The notes: generated by a model from the letters alone, not told the origin. A stretch of 61,907 nt of DNA from Clostridia bacterium (GCA_900755895.1 CAAEIG010000154.1:1-61907), one strand, 5' to 3'; positions 24,639-33,027 are shown, counted from the stretch's first letter. Translations and numbers: made by a program.

Positions 24639-26330
24639 GTGATTTTAGGTTCTCAACTGAAGAATGCCATCATATCTGGCTCTAACAACATTTCCAAGTA
24701 TAAAAAACAGATTAACGATCTGAATATTTTCCCCGTGCCCGACGGCGACACCGGCACCAATATGTCCATGACCATTGGCGCCGCCGCCGAAGAGCTGAAA
24801 AAATTGGATGATACTGCCACTGCTGCTCAAGTGGCGAAAAAGGCTGCCTCCTCCATGCTGCGGGGCGCCCGGGGCAACTCTGGCGTCATTTTGTCCCTGC
24901 TGTTCCGGGGCATCTCCAAGGGCCTGGAAGGCAAGGAGGAAATCTCCTCTGAGGATCTGGTCACCGCCATGGAATTGGGCGTGGACGAGGCCTACAAGGC
25001 TGTGATGAAGCCCACGGAAGGCACCATCCTCACTGTGGCCCGGGTGGCTTCCGAACGAGCTAGGGAAGCCCTGGATCTGGGCAGTGATCCTGTCCAGGTG
25101 TGGGACGCCGCCTGCATGGGCGCTGCCGATGCTTTGGAGGAGACTCCCGAGCTGCTGCCCGTGCTGAAAAAAGCCGGCGTAGTAGACGCTGGCGGTCAGG
25201 GACTGTGCCTGATCTTTGAGGGCATGCTCAGCGTATTCCGCAGCGGCATTGTGCTGGAGTGCGGCCTCTCCGAAGAGGAGAAGGCTCAGGAGACCGCTGA
25301 GTTCTTCCGCAATGTGGCGGCGGAATTTGACAGCGAGATCAACTTCACCTATTGCACTGAGTTTGTGGTGGGCCGTGATCCGGAAATCCAAAAGGATCCC
25401 CTGGAACTGCGGCTGTTCCTGGAAACCATCGGCGACTGCGTAGTGGTGGTGGACGATGAGGAAATCATCAAGACACACGTGCACACAGAAAATCCCGGTG
25501 ACGCCTTGCAGGCTGCTTTGCAGTATGGTCAGCTGCTCACCGTAAAGATTGAAAACATGAAAGAACAGCACCGCAAGGCTGCCGAGGAGAACGAGGCCCA
25601 AAAGGCCACTGCTCAGGCAGAACCCGCCCAGCCGGAAAAGGTCCATCTGGAGCCCCAGGATCCCACCGAGGAAATGGGCTTTATCTCCGTGGCCGCAGGC
25701 GATGGGTTGAAGGATCTGTTCCTGGATCTGGGCTGCGCCAATGTGGTCAGCGGCGGTCAGACCATGAATCCCAGCACCGAAGATCTGCTGGAAGCCGTGC
25801 TGGCTACTCCGGCCAAAAAGGTCTTTATCCTGCCCAATAACAAGAACATCATCATGGCTGCGGAGCAGACTGTACCCCTGGCCACGGATCGGGAAGTCAT
25901 TGTCATCCCCACCCGTACCATCCCCCAGGGCTTGTCCGCCATGCTGGCCTTTGACCCCGACGCCGATGCCGACACCAACAAAGAAACCATGCTGGAAGCC
26001 GCAGGAAATGTGGATACCGGCCTGGTGACCTTTGCCGCTCGGGATTCTGAATTCGGCGGGCACACCATCCGTCACGGGGATATTCTGGGCCTGAAAAACG
26101 GCAAGCTGGAGTATATCGAGAAGGATCCCGTGGCTGCTTGCGTCCGGGTGACCCGGTCTTTTGCATCCAAGCACACCTCCTTCATCACGCTGATCTACGG
26201 CGAGGGCATCACTCAGGAGCAGGCTGAAGAGGCCAAGCGCATCCTGGAGAACAAGCTCCACTCCGATGTGGAGATTACCCTGGTGGACGGCGGTCAGCCG
26301 GTGTATTATTTCATCATCTCCGTGGAGTAA
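24639..26330 (+). CDS. DhaL (DAK2) domain protein, FakA/YloV family
   Basis: A ~563-residue homologue of FakA, the kinase subunit that makes acyl-phosphate from exogenous fatty acids together with a FakB lipid carrier. The N-terminal DhaL domain (about 1-200) has the Mg-ADP site NIFPVPDGDTGTNM and SMLRGARGNSGVILSLLFRG. A middle domain carries the HVHTENPGDAL motif, then an Ala/Glu/Gln-rich linker (about 310-345) and a C-terminal DegV-like domain. The start is uncertain: GTG 24639 (MILGSQLKNAI) matches the family; GTG 24618 is possible. RecG follows two genes later, as in many Firmicutes. Confidence 0.9.
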   Translation: MILGSQLKNAIISGSNNISKYKKQINDLNIFPVPDGDTGTNMSMTIGAAAEELKKLDDTATAAQVAKKAASSMLRGARGNSGVILSLLFRGISKGLEGKEEISSEDLVTAMELGVDEAYKAVMKPTEGTILTVARVASERAREALDLGSDPVQVWDAACMGAADALEETPELLPVLKKAGVVDAGGQGLCLIFEGMLSVFRSGIVLECGLSEEEKAQETAEFFRNVAAEFDSEINFTYCTEFVVGRDPEIQKDPLELRLFLETIGDCVVVVDDEEIIKTHVHTENPGDALQAALQYGQLLTVKIENMKEQHRKAAEENEAQKATAQAEPAQPEKVHLEPQDPTEEMGFISVAAGDGLKDLFLDLGCANVVSGGQTMNPSTEDLLEAVLATPAKKVFILPNNKNIIMAAEQTVPLATDREVIVIPTRTIPQGLSAMLAFDPDADADTNKETMLEAAGNVDTGLVTFAARDSEFGGHTIRHGDILGLKNGKLEYIEKDPVAACVRVTRSFASKHTSFITLIYGEGITQEQAEEAKRILENKLHSDVEITLVDGGQPVYYFIISVE

Positions 26331-26404
26331 CTCCCCGGCGGTACCAGGAAACCAACACTTTGCGTCCCCTTGTCACCTTCTACAATTGGAACTGAAGCTT
26401 TTAA

Positions 26405-26436
26405 GAAACCTTTCTTTCCAAGAAAGGTTTCTTTTT
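26405..26436 (+). terminator. Intrinsic terminator after the DhaL-domain gene
   Basis: A perfect 12-bp stem GAAACCTTTCTT / AAGAAAGGTTTC with a TCC loop, then TTTTT. Confidence 0.85.
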
Positions 26437-26465
26437 GTAAGGCACTTTTTTCAAGGAGCACATCC

Positions 26466-26978
26466 ATGAAACTCTACATTGTAGGGCCGGTGGGCAGCGG
26501 GAAAACCACCCTGGCCCGGCAAATCTCCCGGGCCACCGGTGTCCCCCGTTTTCACCTAGATCAGGTAGCCCACCAACGGGACCGCAGTGCAAAAATAGGT
26601 AATCGAAAGCGTCCGGAAGAGCAGCGGGACGCCATCTTTCAGGGGATCCTGGCACGGCAGGATTTCATTCTGGAGGACACCGGCCGTCTATGCTTTGCCC
26701 AAGGGCTGGAGGCGGCGGATCAAATCCTGCTGCTGGAACCGCCCACCCGGGTCCGGATGGTCAGAATCCTTCGCCGGTGGGTGCGGCAGAATCTGGGAAA
26801 AGAACCCTGCGCCTATCGCCCCACCTGGACTATGCTCAAGGATATGGTCCGCTGGACCAGGGCTTACAACACTGGGAAGGACGGCGTCCGCGCCCGAGCA
26901 GAACAGTATCCGGACAAGCTCACCGTGGTCAGATCCCAGGAGGATCTGGAACGGTTTCTCCGGCAGATGAACCTTTGA
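26466..26978 (+). CDS. Small P-loop kinase (FlaR/adenylate kinase-like)
   Basis: A 170-residue P-loop protein. Walker A is VGPVGSGKTTLARQIS (residues 5-20), followed by FHLDQVAH, the typical Asp after the substrate-binding strand, and a LILLEPPTRVRMVRILRRW-like arginine-rich lid (near 95-113). This is the layout of the topology-modulation protein FlaR and related nucleotide-kinase-like proteins. No substrate is known. The ATG at 26466 has CAAGGAG; an upstream in-frame extension would run through the terminator. RecG follows after 17 bp, so the two are likely co-transcribed. Confidence 0.8.
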   Translation: MKLYIVGPVGSGKTTLARQISRATGVPRFHLDQVAHQRDRSAKIGNRKRPEEQRDAIFQGILARQDFILEDTGRLCFAQGLEAADQILLLEPPTRVRMVRILRRWVRQNLGKEPCAYRPTWTMLKDMVRWTRAYNTGKDGVRARAEQYPDKLTVVRSQEDLERFLRQMNL

Positions 26979-26995
26979 CAGAAAGGAGGCGCGCA

Positions 26996-29035
26996 ATGGC
27001 ATCTCTATTTGAACGAGACATCGAAACCTTAAAAGGCGTTGGTGAAAAACGAAAAAAACTCTTTGAGAAGCTGGGCGCCCCCACCGTGGGGGATCTGCTG
27101 CGGCTGTATCCCCGAGCCTATGAAGACTGGAGTCTTCACACTGCCATCCGGGAAACAGTTGTGGGAGAAGTGGCCGTGGTTAAAGGGACGGTGCTGCGCA
27201 CCCCCACGGAACAACGGGTCCGTGGGGGCATGACCCTGTACAAAACCAGCATCACCGATGGGGAAAGCGACATGGCCCTCACCTTCTTCAACAATCGCTA
27301 CATCCCCTCCATGCTGCGGGAGGGCCGAACATACCTCTTCCGGGGGAAGGTCTCCGGAACACTGTTCAAGCGGGAGATGCTCTCCCCGGAGTTCCTGCCC
27401 GAAGACAAGGAACTGTCCGTGCAGCCGGTCTACCCGGCTACGGCTGGGCTGTCCTCCCGGCAGATCGCCTCTGCTGTTGCCAACGCCCTGGCCCTACTGC
27501 CGGAACAGATTCACGATCCCATTCCCGACAAGCTGCGGGAACGCTATCACCTATGCACTCTCCGTTACGCCCTGGAGGCCATCCACTTCCCCAAAACCCC
27601 AGAGGAGGTGAACACCGCCCGATTCCGTCTGGCCTTTGAGGAGTTTCTAGTTTTGCAATTGGGGCTGCTGCGGATCAAACGGGGCCGGAAAAGCGCCAAC
27701 CTCCACCCCATTCCCAATCAATTCCCCGAAGGCTACACCAAGCTGCTGTCCTTCACCCTTACCGGTGCCCAGAAGCGGGCGATCACTGAAGCCGTGGCGG
27801 ATATGGCCGGGGACTCCCCCATGAACCGGCTGGTTCAGGGAGATGTGGGCAGCGGCAAAACCGCCGTAGCCGCCGCCCTCTGCTGGTCGGTGATCCAGAA
27901 CGGCATGCAGGCGGCTCTGATGGCCCCCACAGAGATTTTGGCTGCCCAGCATTACAGCTCCCTTTCCGCCCTATTGGAGCCTGCCAGAATCACGGTGGCC
28001 CTGCTGACGGGCTCGGTGAAGCAGGCGGAAAAGAAAAAGATCTACAAAGCCCTGGCAGACGGACGCATCCAGCTGGTCATCGGCACCCATGCACTGATCA
28101 GCGAGAAGGTGGAATTTCAAAACCTGGGGTTGGTCATCACTGACGAACAGCACCGCTTTGGCGTGGGGCAGCGGTCTGCACTGGCCCAGAAGGGCGCTTC
28201 CCCCCACCTGCTGGTCATGAGCGCCACCCCCATCCCCCGGACACTGGCTTTGATGGTCTACGGCGATTTGGACATCTCGGTTCTGGATGAGCTGCCCCCC
28301 GGCCGGCAGAAAATCGAAACCTATCTCATTGACCCAGGCAAGCGCCAACGGGCTTTCCAGTATGTTCAGCGGCATCTGGATCAAGGCAGGCAAGGCTACC
28401 TGATCTGCCCCCTGATTGAAGAAGATGAAAGCGGCTTGCAAAGCGTCACGGAGTATGGGGAGCTGGTGAAGAGGGCCTTTCCCTCCGCCACCGTGGGAGT
28501 CCTTCACGGCAAAATGAAACCCGCTGAAAAGGAACAGGTCATGGAGGAATTCTCCCAGGGAAAGCTCCAACTGTTGGTGTCCACCACGGTGGTGGAGGTA
28601 GGCGTGGATGTGCCCAACGCGGTGATTATGCTCATTGAAAATGCCGAGCGCTACGGGTTGTCCCAGCTCCACCAGCTTCGAGGACGCATCGGGCGGGGTA
28701 AGTACAAATCCACCTGCATCCTCATCACTGAGGCCCGAAACGAGGATACCATCAAGCGGCTGAAGCTCTTCCGAGATACCAGCGACGGCTTTCAGATTGC
28801 CGAGGCCGATCTGAAACTGCGGGGCCCGGGCGATTTCTTCGGCCAGCGGCAGCACGGCCTGCCCCAGCTGAAAATTGCCGACATGACCACGGATATGGAC
28901 GTACTGCGCCAGGCCCAAGCCTGCGCCAAGGAGCTGCTGGCCCAAAACGCCCTAGAGCAGCCGGAATATCGAGGGCTTCGCGGGGAGATTCGCCGGCTGT
29001 TCGCCAAAGCCGGAGGAGAGGACGTTGTGCTGTAA
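26996..29035 (+). CDS. recG: ATP-dependent DNA helicase RecG
   Basis: RecG drives branch migration and fork reversal in recombination and replication restart. The 679-residue protein has the N-terminal wedge/OB domain (GVGEKRKKLFEKLGAPTVGD; VVKGTVLRTPTEQRVRGG), then superfamily-2 motifs: GDVGSGKTAVAAALC (I), DEQHRFG (II, DEQH), SATPIPRTL (III), and VEVGVDVPNA, QLRGRIGRG for V and VI. The length is normal. The start is fixed by AAAGGAGG 8 nt upstream. It is the last gene before the small-membrane-protein cluster. Confidence 0.97.
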   Translation: MASLFERDIETLKGVGEKRKKLFEKLGAPTVGDLLRLYPRAYEDWSLHTAIRETVVGEVAVVKGTVLRTPTEQRVRGGMTLYKTSITDGESDMALTFFNNRYIPSMLREGRTYLFRGKVSGTLFKREMLSPEFLPEDKELSVQPVYPATAGLSSRQIASAVANALALLPEQIHDPIPDKLRERYHLCTLRYALEAIHFPKTPEEVNTARFRLAFEEFLVLQLGLLRIKRGRKSANLHPIPNQFPEGYTKLLSFTLTGAQKRAITEAVADMAGDSPMNRLVQGDVGSGKTAVAAALCWSVIQNGMQAALMAPTEILAAQHYSSLSALLEPARITVALLTGSVKQAEKKKIYKALADGRIQLVIGTHALISEKVEFQNLGLVITDEQHRFGVGQRSALAQKGASPHLLVMSATPIPRTLALMVYGDLDISVLDELPPGRQKIETYLIDPGKRQRAFQYVQRHLDQGRQGYLICPLIEEDESGLQSVTEYGELVKRAFPSATVGVLHGKMKPAEKEQVMEEFSQGKLQLLVSTTVVEVGVDVPNAVIMLIENAERYGLSQLHQLRGRIGRGKYKSTCILITEARNEDTIKRLKLFRDTSDGFQIAEADLKLRGPGDFFGQRQHGLPQLKIADMTTDMDVLRQAQACAKELLAQNALEQPEYRGLRGEIRRLFAKAGGEDVVL

Positions 29036-29089
29036 TCCCCATAACAGATATTGCGAGAGCCAAAAAGCACGAAATATTATCACAAAACA

Positions 29090-29118
29090 TTGACGAATCT
29101 ATAGAAATATTCTATACT
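29090..29118 (+). promoter_or_regulatory. Sigma-A promoter of the small membrane-protein cluster
   Basis: TTGACG, a 17-bp spacer, then TATACT. The leader to 29230 contains a three-codon frame (ATG GAC AGA TAA at 29151-29162) after GGAGAGG, of doubtful meaning. Confidence 0.75.
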
Positions 29119-29229
29119 ATAAATGAAATAAAAATGGAGAGGTGTCCCCCATGGACAGATAACCGGATGGCCAGTTTTTCATACTGCCCTACCATCGGCA
29201 GCTGCGCTTTTGGAAGAGGAGGTAGTTGT

Positions 29230-29406
29230 ATGTCTCAAATGGGTTGGCAGCCGGGTATCCCCGAGCACATCCACAATCCAAAACTGCTCAAGCCCCTGTT
29301 CTCCGCCAAAAGACCTTGGCTGGTTCCCGTGATTCTGGTGCTTTTTGCGGCTGTCCTTTTAGGGGCGTTCCTGTTGATCTCCTACTTCACATCCCCCCAC
29401 TTCTGA
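29230..29406 (+). CDS. Small single-pass membrane protein, cluster member 1
   Basis: I do not recognise a named family. The 58 residues comprise a soluble N-terminus, MSQMGWQPGIPEHIHNPKLL, then KPLFSAKRPW and one membrane helix (about 31-53, VPVILVLFAAVLLGAFLLIS), with a short outer tail. The N-terminal pattern QPGIP-x4-HNPKLL-x-PLF-x-AK is shared with the protein at 29832, so the two are paralogues; this one lacks the external domain. The ATG has GAGGAGG 7 nt upstream; an in-frame start at 29134 exists without a ribosome site. Confidence 0.7.
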   Translation: MSQMGWQPGIPEHIHNPKLLKPLFSAKRPWLVPVILVLFAAVLLGAFLLISYFTSPHF

Positions 29407-29541
29407 GGGAGCTGTTATCCCAGAGGGTGTGGACTTGAGATTGTCAGGTTTTTAACAAAGAGTCATTGGCATTTTCTTTTGTCATGGTACGCTTACCGTA
29501 AAGGGAAAGCTTTTTCACCCGCTATCCCGGAACGTGTAGTA

Positions 29542-29550
29542 TGGTATAGA
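29542..29550 (+). promoter_or_regulatory. Possible extended -10 promoter
   Basis: TGG-TATAGA, 33 bp before the 29583 gene; no convincing -35. The 176-bp gap 29407-29582 shows nothing else I can name. Confidence 0.35.
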
Positions 29551-29582
29551 ATGAGCTCTTTCATCGGAAAGGAGGAATCTGT

Positions 29583-29813
29583 ATGGTTGGCCCGCCTAGG
29601 TTAAACGACGTTATTCACAATCAATTGGATATGCTCTGGGACCGTTCCGTGGACGGTCAGTCCCAGGAAAAGCACTCGCCCAAAAAGAATACCCGCCGGA
29701 ACCTGCTGTGGTTTATCCTGGTGTTCCTGGTGATTCTGGGGCTGCTGTTCCTCCCGGGCCTGCTCTTCTCCCAGGGCTTCTGGGTCAGTGAGCCCACCTT
29801 TGGCCTGACCTAG
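29583..29813 (+). CDS. Small single-pass membrane protein, cluster member 2
   Basis: A 76-residue protein of no recognised family. A hydrophilic, partly basic N-terminal half (1-40, ending HSPKKNTRRN) leads into one membrane helix (about 41-63, LLWFILVFLVILGLLFLPGL) and a short tail. It shares the size class and topology of its neighbours but not their NPKLL-PLF motif, so kinship is unsure. The ribosome site GAAAGGAGG is excellent. The next gene begins 18 bp after the stop. Confidence 0.65.
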   Translation: MVGPPRLNDVIHNQLDMLWDRSVDGQSQEKHSPKKNTRRNLLWFILVFLVILGLLFLPGLLFSQGFWVSEPTFGLT

Positions 29814-29831
29814 CTGAAATGAGGTGACGAG

Positions 29832-30371
29832 ATGTCTTACCAACCAGGGATCCCTGCGAATGTTCACAATCCCAAGCTGCTTCACCCGCTGTTCCAAGCT
29901 AAAAAAGCTTGGATAGCTCCGGCGGCGCTGGTAGCTGTGGCCCTGGTAGTGTGCCTGCTGCTGGTATTGCCCCCGTGGGTGAATTCCCTGAGCTATGGCG
30001 ATGTCAGTCAGGTGGAGACCTCTGCCCAATTCATTGATCCGGAACGCGCAGAAAGTGATTCGGACATTTTTCCCAGGACCTATGACGTGGAACGGGCCTT
30101 TGAGGAGCTGGAAAAACACTTCCAGGTAAATTTCCGTCACTGCACCCTTCTGGAACTTGTGTACAATCAGGAATACTCCGACGGCCTTCGCCAGGAATTG
30201 AATGCCGCGTACGGAGATCCCCTTGCTTTTGTGGTCACCGGCAGCTTTACCACCGGCAGTGAAAAGGTACCTCAGGATCTAGAACCCAACACCACGTATG
30301 ACAATTATCAATGGATTCTGGACGTGAGCTGGAAGATTCTGGACCACGGACAGAACCTGTTTTCCCAGTGA
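29832..30371 (+). CDS. Membrane-anchored protein with external domain, cluster member 3
   Basis: A 179-residue unrecognised protein. The N-terminus MSYQPGIPANVHNPKLLHPL matches member 1. One membrane helix (about 27-50) follows, then a ~125-residue external domain with YDVERAFEELEKHFQVNFRH, LAFVVTGSFTTGSEKV and NYQWILDVS. The same three blocks recur in order in member 5 (IEAMKDDFQKNFEYSTL, FLISGSFISEG, DYQWIVGA), showing a common external fold. Starts at ATG after GAGGTGA. Its last codons form the left part of the tandem-duplicated segment. Confidence 0.7.
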   Translation: MSYQPGIPANVHNPKLLHPLFQAKKAWIAPAALVAVALVVCLLLVLPPWVNSLSYGDVSQVETSAQFIDPERAESDSDIFPRTYDVERAFEELEKHFQVNFRHCTLLELVYNQEYSDGLRQELNAAYGDPLAFVVTGSFTTGSEKVPQDLEPNTTYDNYQWILDVSWKILDHGQNLFSQ

Positions 30372-30545
30372 CTGCTTTCCCTGAAAGGAGGGATCATCAT
30401 GGCAATGTATGTTTGGCAGCCTTATAAGAGCAGTCAGATGTTCGAAGTAAAGAACCCCGTGTTTTCCGCGAAAAAAGGGATCATTTTCCTAGTGCTGGGG
30501 CTGCTTATGCTGGGCATCATCATTGGGGGAGCCATCATCCAAGCC
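30355..30545 (+). repeat. Tandem duplication, left copy
   Basis: About 190 bp starting ACCTGTTTTCCCAGTGACTG and continuing through the ribosome site and the 5' half of the next gene. It recurs 296 bp downstream (30651-30838). The first ~45 bp, including the stop codon and untranslated spacer, are almost identical; the coding part differs at scattered bases. Confidence 0.85.
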
Positions 30546-30554
30546 AATGCGTAA
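30399..30554 (+). CDS. Truncated paralogue (51 aa), cluster member 4
   Basis: Peptide MAMYVWQPYKSSQMFEVKNP then VFSAKKG and one membrane helix, ending GGAIIQANA-stop. It is nearly the same as the first 46 residues of member 5 but stops at TAA 30552-30554. The same frame beyond the stop still reads GDVSQ and DSTLTTLTLG, resembling member 3 (GDVSQVE) and member 5 (YSTLNTLTFD), and then runs into the right repeat copy, ending at 30680. So it is a decayed, internally deleted copy. A strong ribosome site (AAAGGAGG) remains and the stub may still be made; the helix-only form resembles member 1. Confidence 0.6.
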   Translation: MAMYVWQPYKSSQMFEVKNPVFSAKKGIIFLVLGLLMLGIIIGGAIIQANA

Positions 30555-30650
30555 AAGTCTGCGCTGGGGGATGTATCCCAGTACAGGGACCAGATCAGCA
30601 TGGAAACCGTAAATCGAGATTCCACGCTGACAACCCTGACCTTGGGCAGG

Positions 30651-30838
30651 ACCTGTTTTCCCAGTGACTGCTTTCCCTGAAAGGAGGGATCGTCATGGGG
30701 GCAAATATTTGGCAGCCTTATAAGAGTAGTCAGATGTTCGAGGTGAAAAATCCCATTTTCTCCATGAAAAAGGGGATCTTTTTCCTAGTGCTGGGGCTGC
30801 TTATGCTGGGCACCATCATCGGCGGGGCCATCTTTCAG
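30651..30838 (+). repeat. Tandem duplication, right copy
   Basis: Second copy of the 30355-30545 segment, carrying the ribosome site and 5' half of member 5. The left border lies inside the decayed tail of member 4, where a copy of the member-3 3' end (the LFSQ-stop region) has been joined out of frame. Confidence 0.85.
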
Positions 30839-31222
30839 TCCTTGGGAAATTCCGGGGACATCTCCCAGTGCATGGAATTGGTCAACATGGAGGAGGGGCA
30901 ACCCGGCCCCACCTACCTTCAGGTGGTGGAGGGCATCGAAGCGATGAAGGACGACTTTCAAAAAAACTTTGAATACTCCACATTGAATACCCTGACCTTT
31001 GACCAGAAGCGGTCCAACGCTGCGGCAAAACAGATTGCCCAGGCCTGCGAAGATCTGGAACTCACCTGCCAGCCGTTTTTGATCTCAGGTTCTTTCATCA
31101 GTGAAGGCCAGTGGGGGATGCCCGATGAATCCATCCCAGACTACCAGTGGATTGTGGGCGCCACTGCTGCCTCTGACGACATTGTGATCCTGCGAAGTGG
31201 AAATAACTTGATCGAAGATTAA
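30695..31222 (+). CDS. Membrane-anchored protein with external domain, cluster member 5
   Basis: A 175-residue unrecognised protein: N-terminus MGANIWQPYKSSQMFEVKNP, then IFSMKKG, one membrane helix (about 28-49), then a ~125-residue external domain (MKDDFQKNFEYSTLNTLTFD, LTCQPFLISGSFISEGQWGM, IPDYQWIVGATA). It aligns block by block with member 3. Two Cys (in ACEDLELTCQP) could form a disulfide outside the cell. It is the last gene of the cluster, followed by a strong terminator. Nothing suggests an enzyme; a sensor or structural role is possible but unproven. Confidence 0.7.
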   Translation: MGANIWQPYKSSQMFEVKNPIFSMKKGIFFLVLGLLMLGTIIGGAIFQSLGNSGDISQCMELVNMEEGQPGPTYLQVVEGIEAMKDDFQKNFEYSTLNTLTFDQKRSNAAAKQIAQACEDLELTCQPFLISGSFISEGQWGMPDESIPDYQWIVGATAASDDIVILRSGNNLIED

Positions 31223-31237
31223 ACACGCATATACAGC

Positions 31238-31265
31238 AAAAGGGACTGCCGCGGCAGTCCCTTTT
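31238..31265. terminator. Two-way intrinsic terminator
   Basis: Perfect AAAGGGACTGCC / GGCAGTCCCTTT stem with T tracts on both strands, between the cluster and the convergent carboxypeptidase gene. Confidence 0.9.
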
Positions 31266-31300
31266 TGATCGCTCTCTCCACCGGGGAACCCCGTTTTTTT

Positions 31301-32938
31301 TTACAGATCCCGGAATTTCCGCACCCGGCGCAGCTGTTTCTGCTTTTTCCGGTACATCAAAATCAGGATGATATAGACGATAATCAGCAGCAGGATGACG
31401 CCCATGATAATGAGGAACCAAGGGGAAGTCAGCACAGAGGTCCCCTGGCTGATGAAGGACATCATCTCACTGCGTGAGACGGACTCCGACGCCACCAGCG
31501 GCACTGTGGCAATCACCTCACCGGCATAACTCATTGTGGCGGTGCCCACCTGCTGGCCCCGCTCCACCGGAGCCTGGACGCTTTCCGGCACATCCGTCTC
31601 CACAATAATGCTGGAGGTGTCCACGCTGGAGGGCAGCATGACGGAAACGTTCTCCCCTGCCACCAACTGCAAAGTGTCCTTCTGCCAAGCGTACTCCAAG
31701 GGGACATCCGCCAAAATATCCCCCTGAGCCACCACGGTCATCTTCCCGAGACTGGTCAGCGCCCAGCGGAATAGCGTGGCTGCGTCCAGCATCTCTCCGT
31801 GAAGTGAAATACTGTTGCCGTTCTCGTCGTACTTGGGACTGCCCAAACAGCACACCACATAGGTATAGCCTCCGTAAGTGGCCGAAGCTACGATACAATA
31901 GCCAGCCTGGTCATGAGAGCCTGTTTTGATGCCCGTAGCATAGGCGTAGTAGTAGGAAACCTCGTCCGAGGCATAGTTGGTCAGCATTTGGTTGGTAGTA
32001 TTGGCCGTACGGACCAAGTCTGGGTTTTCTTGGGGAGCGTAATTGTATGCCGTGGTCCCGGTGATCTCCGTAAAATGAGGCAAACTCATGGCATACTCGG
32101 TGATGGTCACCATATCCCGAGCAGTGGAGTAATGGTTCTCATTGTGCAGGCCGTGGGGATTGGTAAAGTGGGTGTTGGTACAGCCCAACTCCGCTGCTTT
32201 CTCATTCATCAGCTGAACAAAATAGCTGCGCCCCGTGTAGTCGCTGCCGTCAAAGCCCTCCTCCCCATAAGCGGGAGCCAGGTTTTCTGTGGACAACTCT
32301 CCCTGCCCACTGCTGGCCTGGGATACCGCCTCCGGATCGTCGGTTGCGCTGGAGGGGACAGAGCTGGTCTCACTCTCTTCTGAAGAACTGGACTGGGAAG
32401 AACTGTCCGAAGAGCTGGACTGAGCGGAACTCTCCCCGCTTTCCTCCGTGGCGCTGGACGTCGTCGCCGTGGTCTGCCCATCAAGCTTTCCATCAGCGTA
32501 GAGCTGGTCCACATATTTAGCCAGGGTCAGGGCTGCGTTGTTGCCCGAGGGCACCATCATCAAATAGAGCAGATCCAGGCCTGTGTAGGTCTCTCCCACA
32601 CTGAACTCCGCCACCGAGCTGCCCGTTCCCACCAGCTCGTCCACCACACTTTGGGGAATGGTAATCAAGGTGTTTTCAATGTCAGGAATATTCTCATAGG
32701 CGATGATGTAGCTCATGATCTTTGTCAAGGATGCCATGGGCAGCTGCTCGTCGGCATTCTCCGAATACACCACCGTATCCGTATCCAGGTTGAGCATCAG
32801 ATAAGCCTTGCAGTGGGGTCCGTTGGGATTCTTGGGATCCGTATCCCAGCCAAATTCAAACCCCTCAGCAGAAGCGGGCATTGCACAGACTGAAACAAGA
32901 CAGATCACTGCCAGAAGCACGGAGAACAGCTTTTTCAT
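31301..32938 (-). CDS. Serine-type D-Ala-D-Ala carboxypeptidase (PBP5/DacF family)
   Basis: A 545-residue low-molecular-weight penicillin-binding protein that trims the terminal D-Ala of peptidoglycan stem peptides. A signal peptide covers 1-24 (ASAEG cleavage region). Catalytic motifs: S70-x-x-K73 (ASLTK), S131-G-N133, and K338-T-G340. Between the second and third motifs a Ser/Thr/Glu-rich low-complexity stretch (about 155-215) interrupts the catalytic domain, which is unusual. A beta-rich C-terminal domain and a terminal membrane helix (about 505-528) with a basic tail follow. The 545-residue length exceeds the usual ~380-450 because of the insert and tail. Confidence 0.92.
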   Translation of the reverse strand: MKKLFSVLLAVICLVSVCAMPASAEGFEFGWDTDPKNPNGPHCKAYLMLNLDTDTVVYSENADEQLPMASLTKIMSYIIAYENIPDIENTLITIPQSVVDELVGTGSSVAEFSVGETYTGLDLLYLMMVPSGNNAALTLAKYVDQLYADGKLDGQTTATTSSATEESGESSAQSSSSDSSSQSSSSEESETSSVPSSATDDPEAVSQASSGQGELSTENLAPAYGEEGFDGSDYTGRSYFVQLMNEKAAELGCTNTHFTNPHGLHNENHYSTARDMVTITEYAMSLPHFTEITGTTAYNYAPQENPDLVRTANTTNQMLTNYASDEVSYYYAYATGIKTGSHDQAGYCIVASATYGGYTYVVCCLGSPKYDENGNSISLHGEMLDAATLFRWALTSLGKMTVVAQGDILADVPLEYAWQKDTLQLVAGENVSVMLPSSVDTSSIIVETDVPESVQAPVERGQQVGTATMSYAGEVIATVPLVASESVSRSEMMSFISQGTSVLTSPWFLIIMGVILLLIIVYIILILMYRKKQKQLRRVRKFRDL

Positions 32939-33018
32939 GAGTCAAATCCTTTCTATATCAAACTCCAGGGAGCCCGAAACCTCCCCAGGACACGCCTCTT
33001 TCCTTTTCAAGCGGGTCA

Positions 33019-33027
33019 TGCTATAAT
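33019..33027 (+). promoter_or_regulatory. Extended -10 promoter of sbcDC
   Basis: TGC-TATAAT, about 103 bp before sbcD; no clear -35. Confidence 0.6.

Noticed and set aside
29151..29162. Three-codon frame (Met-Asp-Arg-stop) after GGAGAGG upstream of the small membrane cluster.
   Set aside because: Too short to distinguish from chance; there is no accompanying terminator or alternative hairpin.
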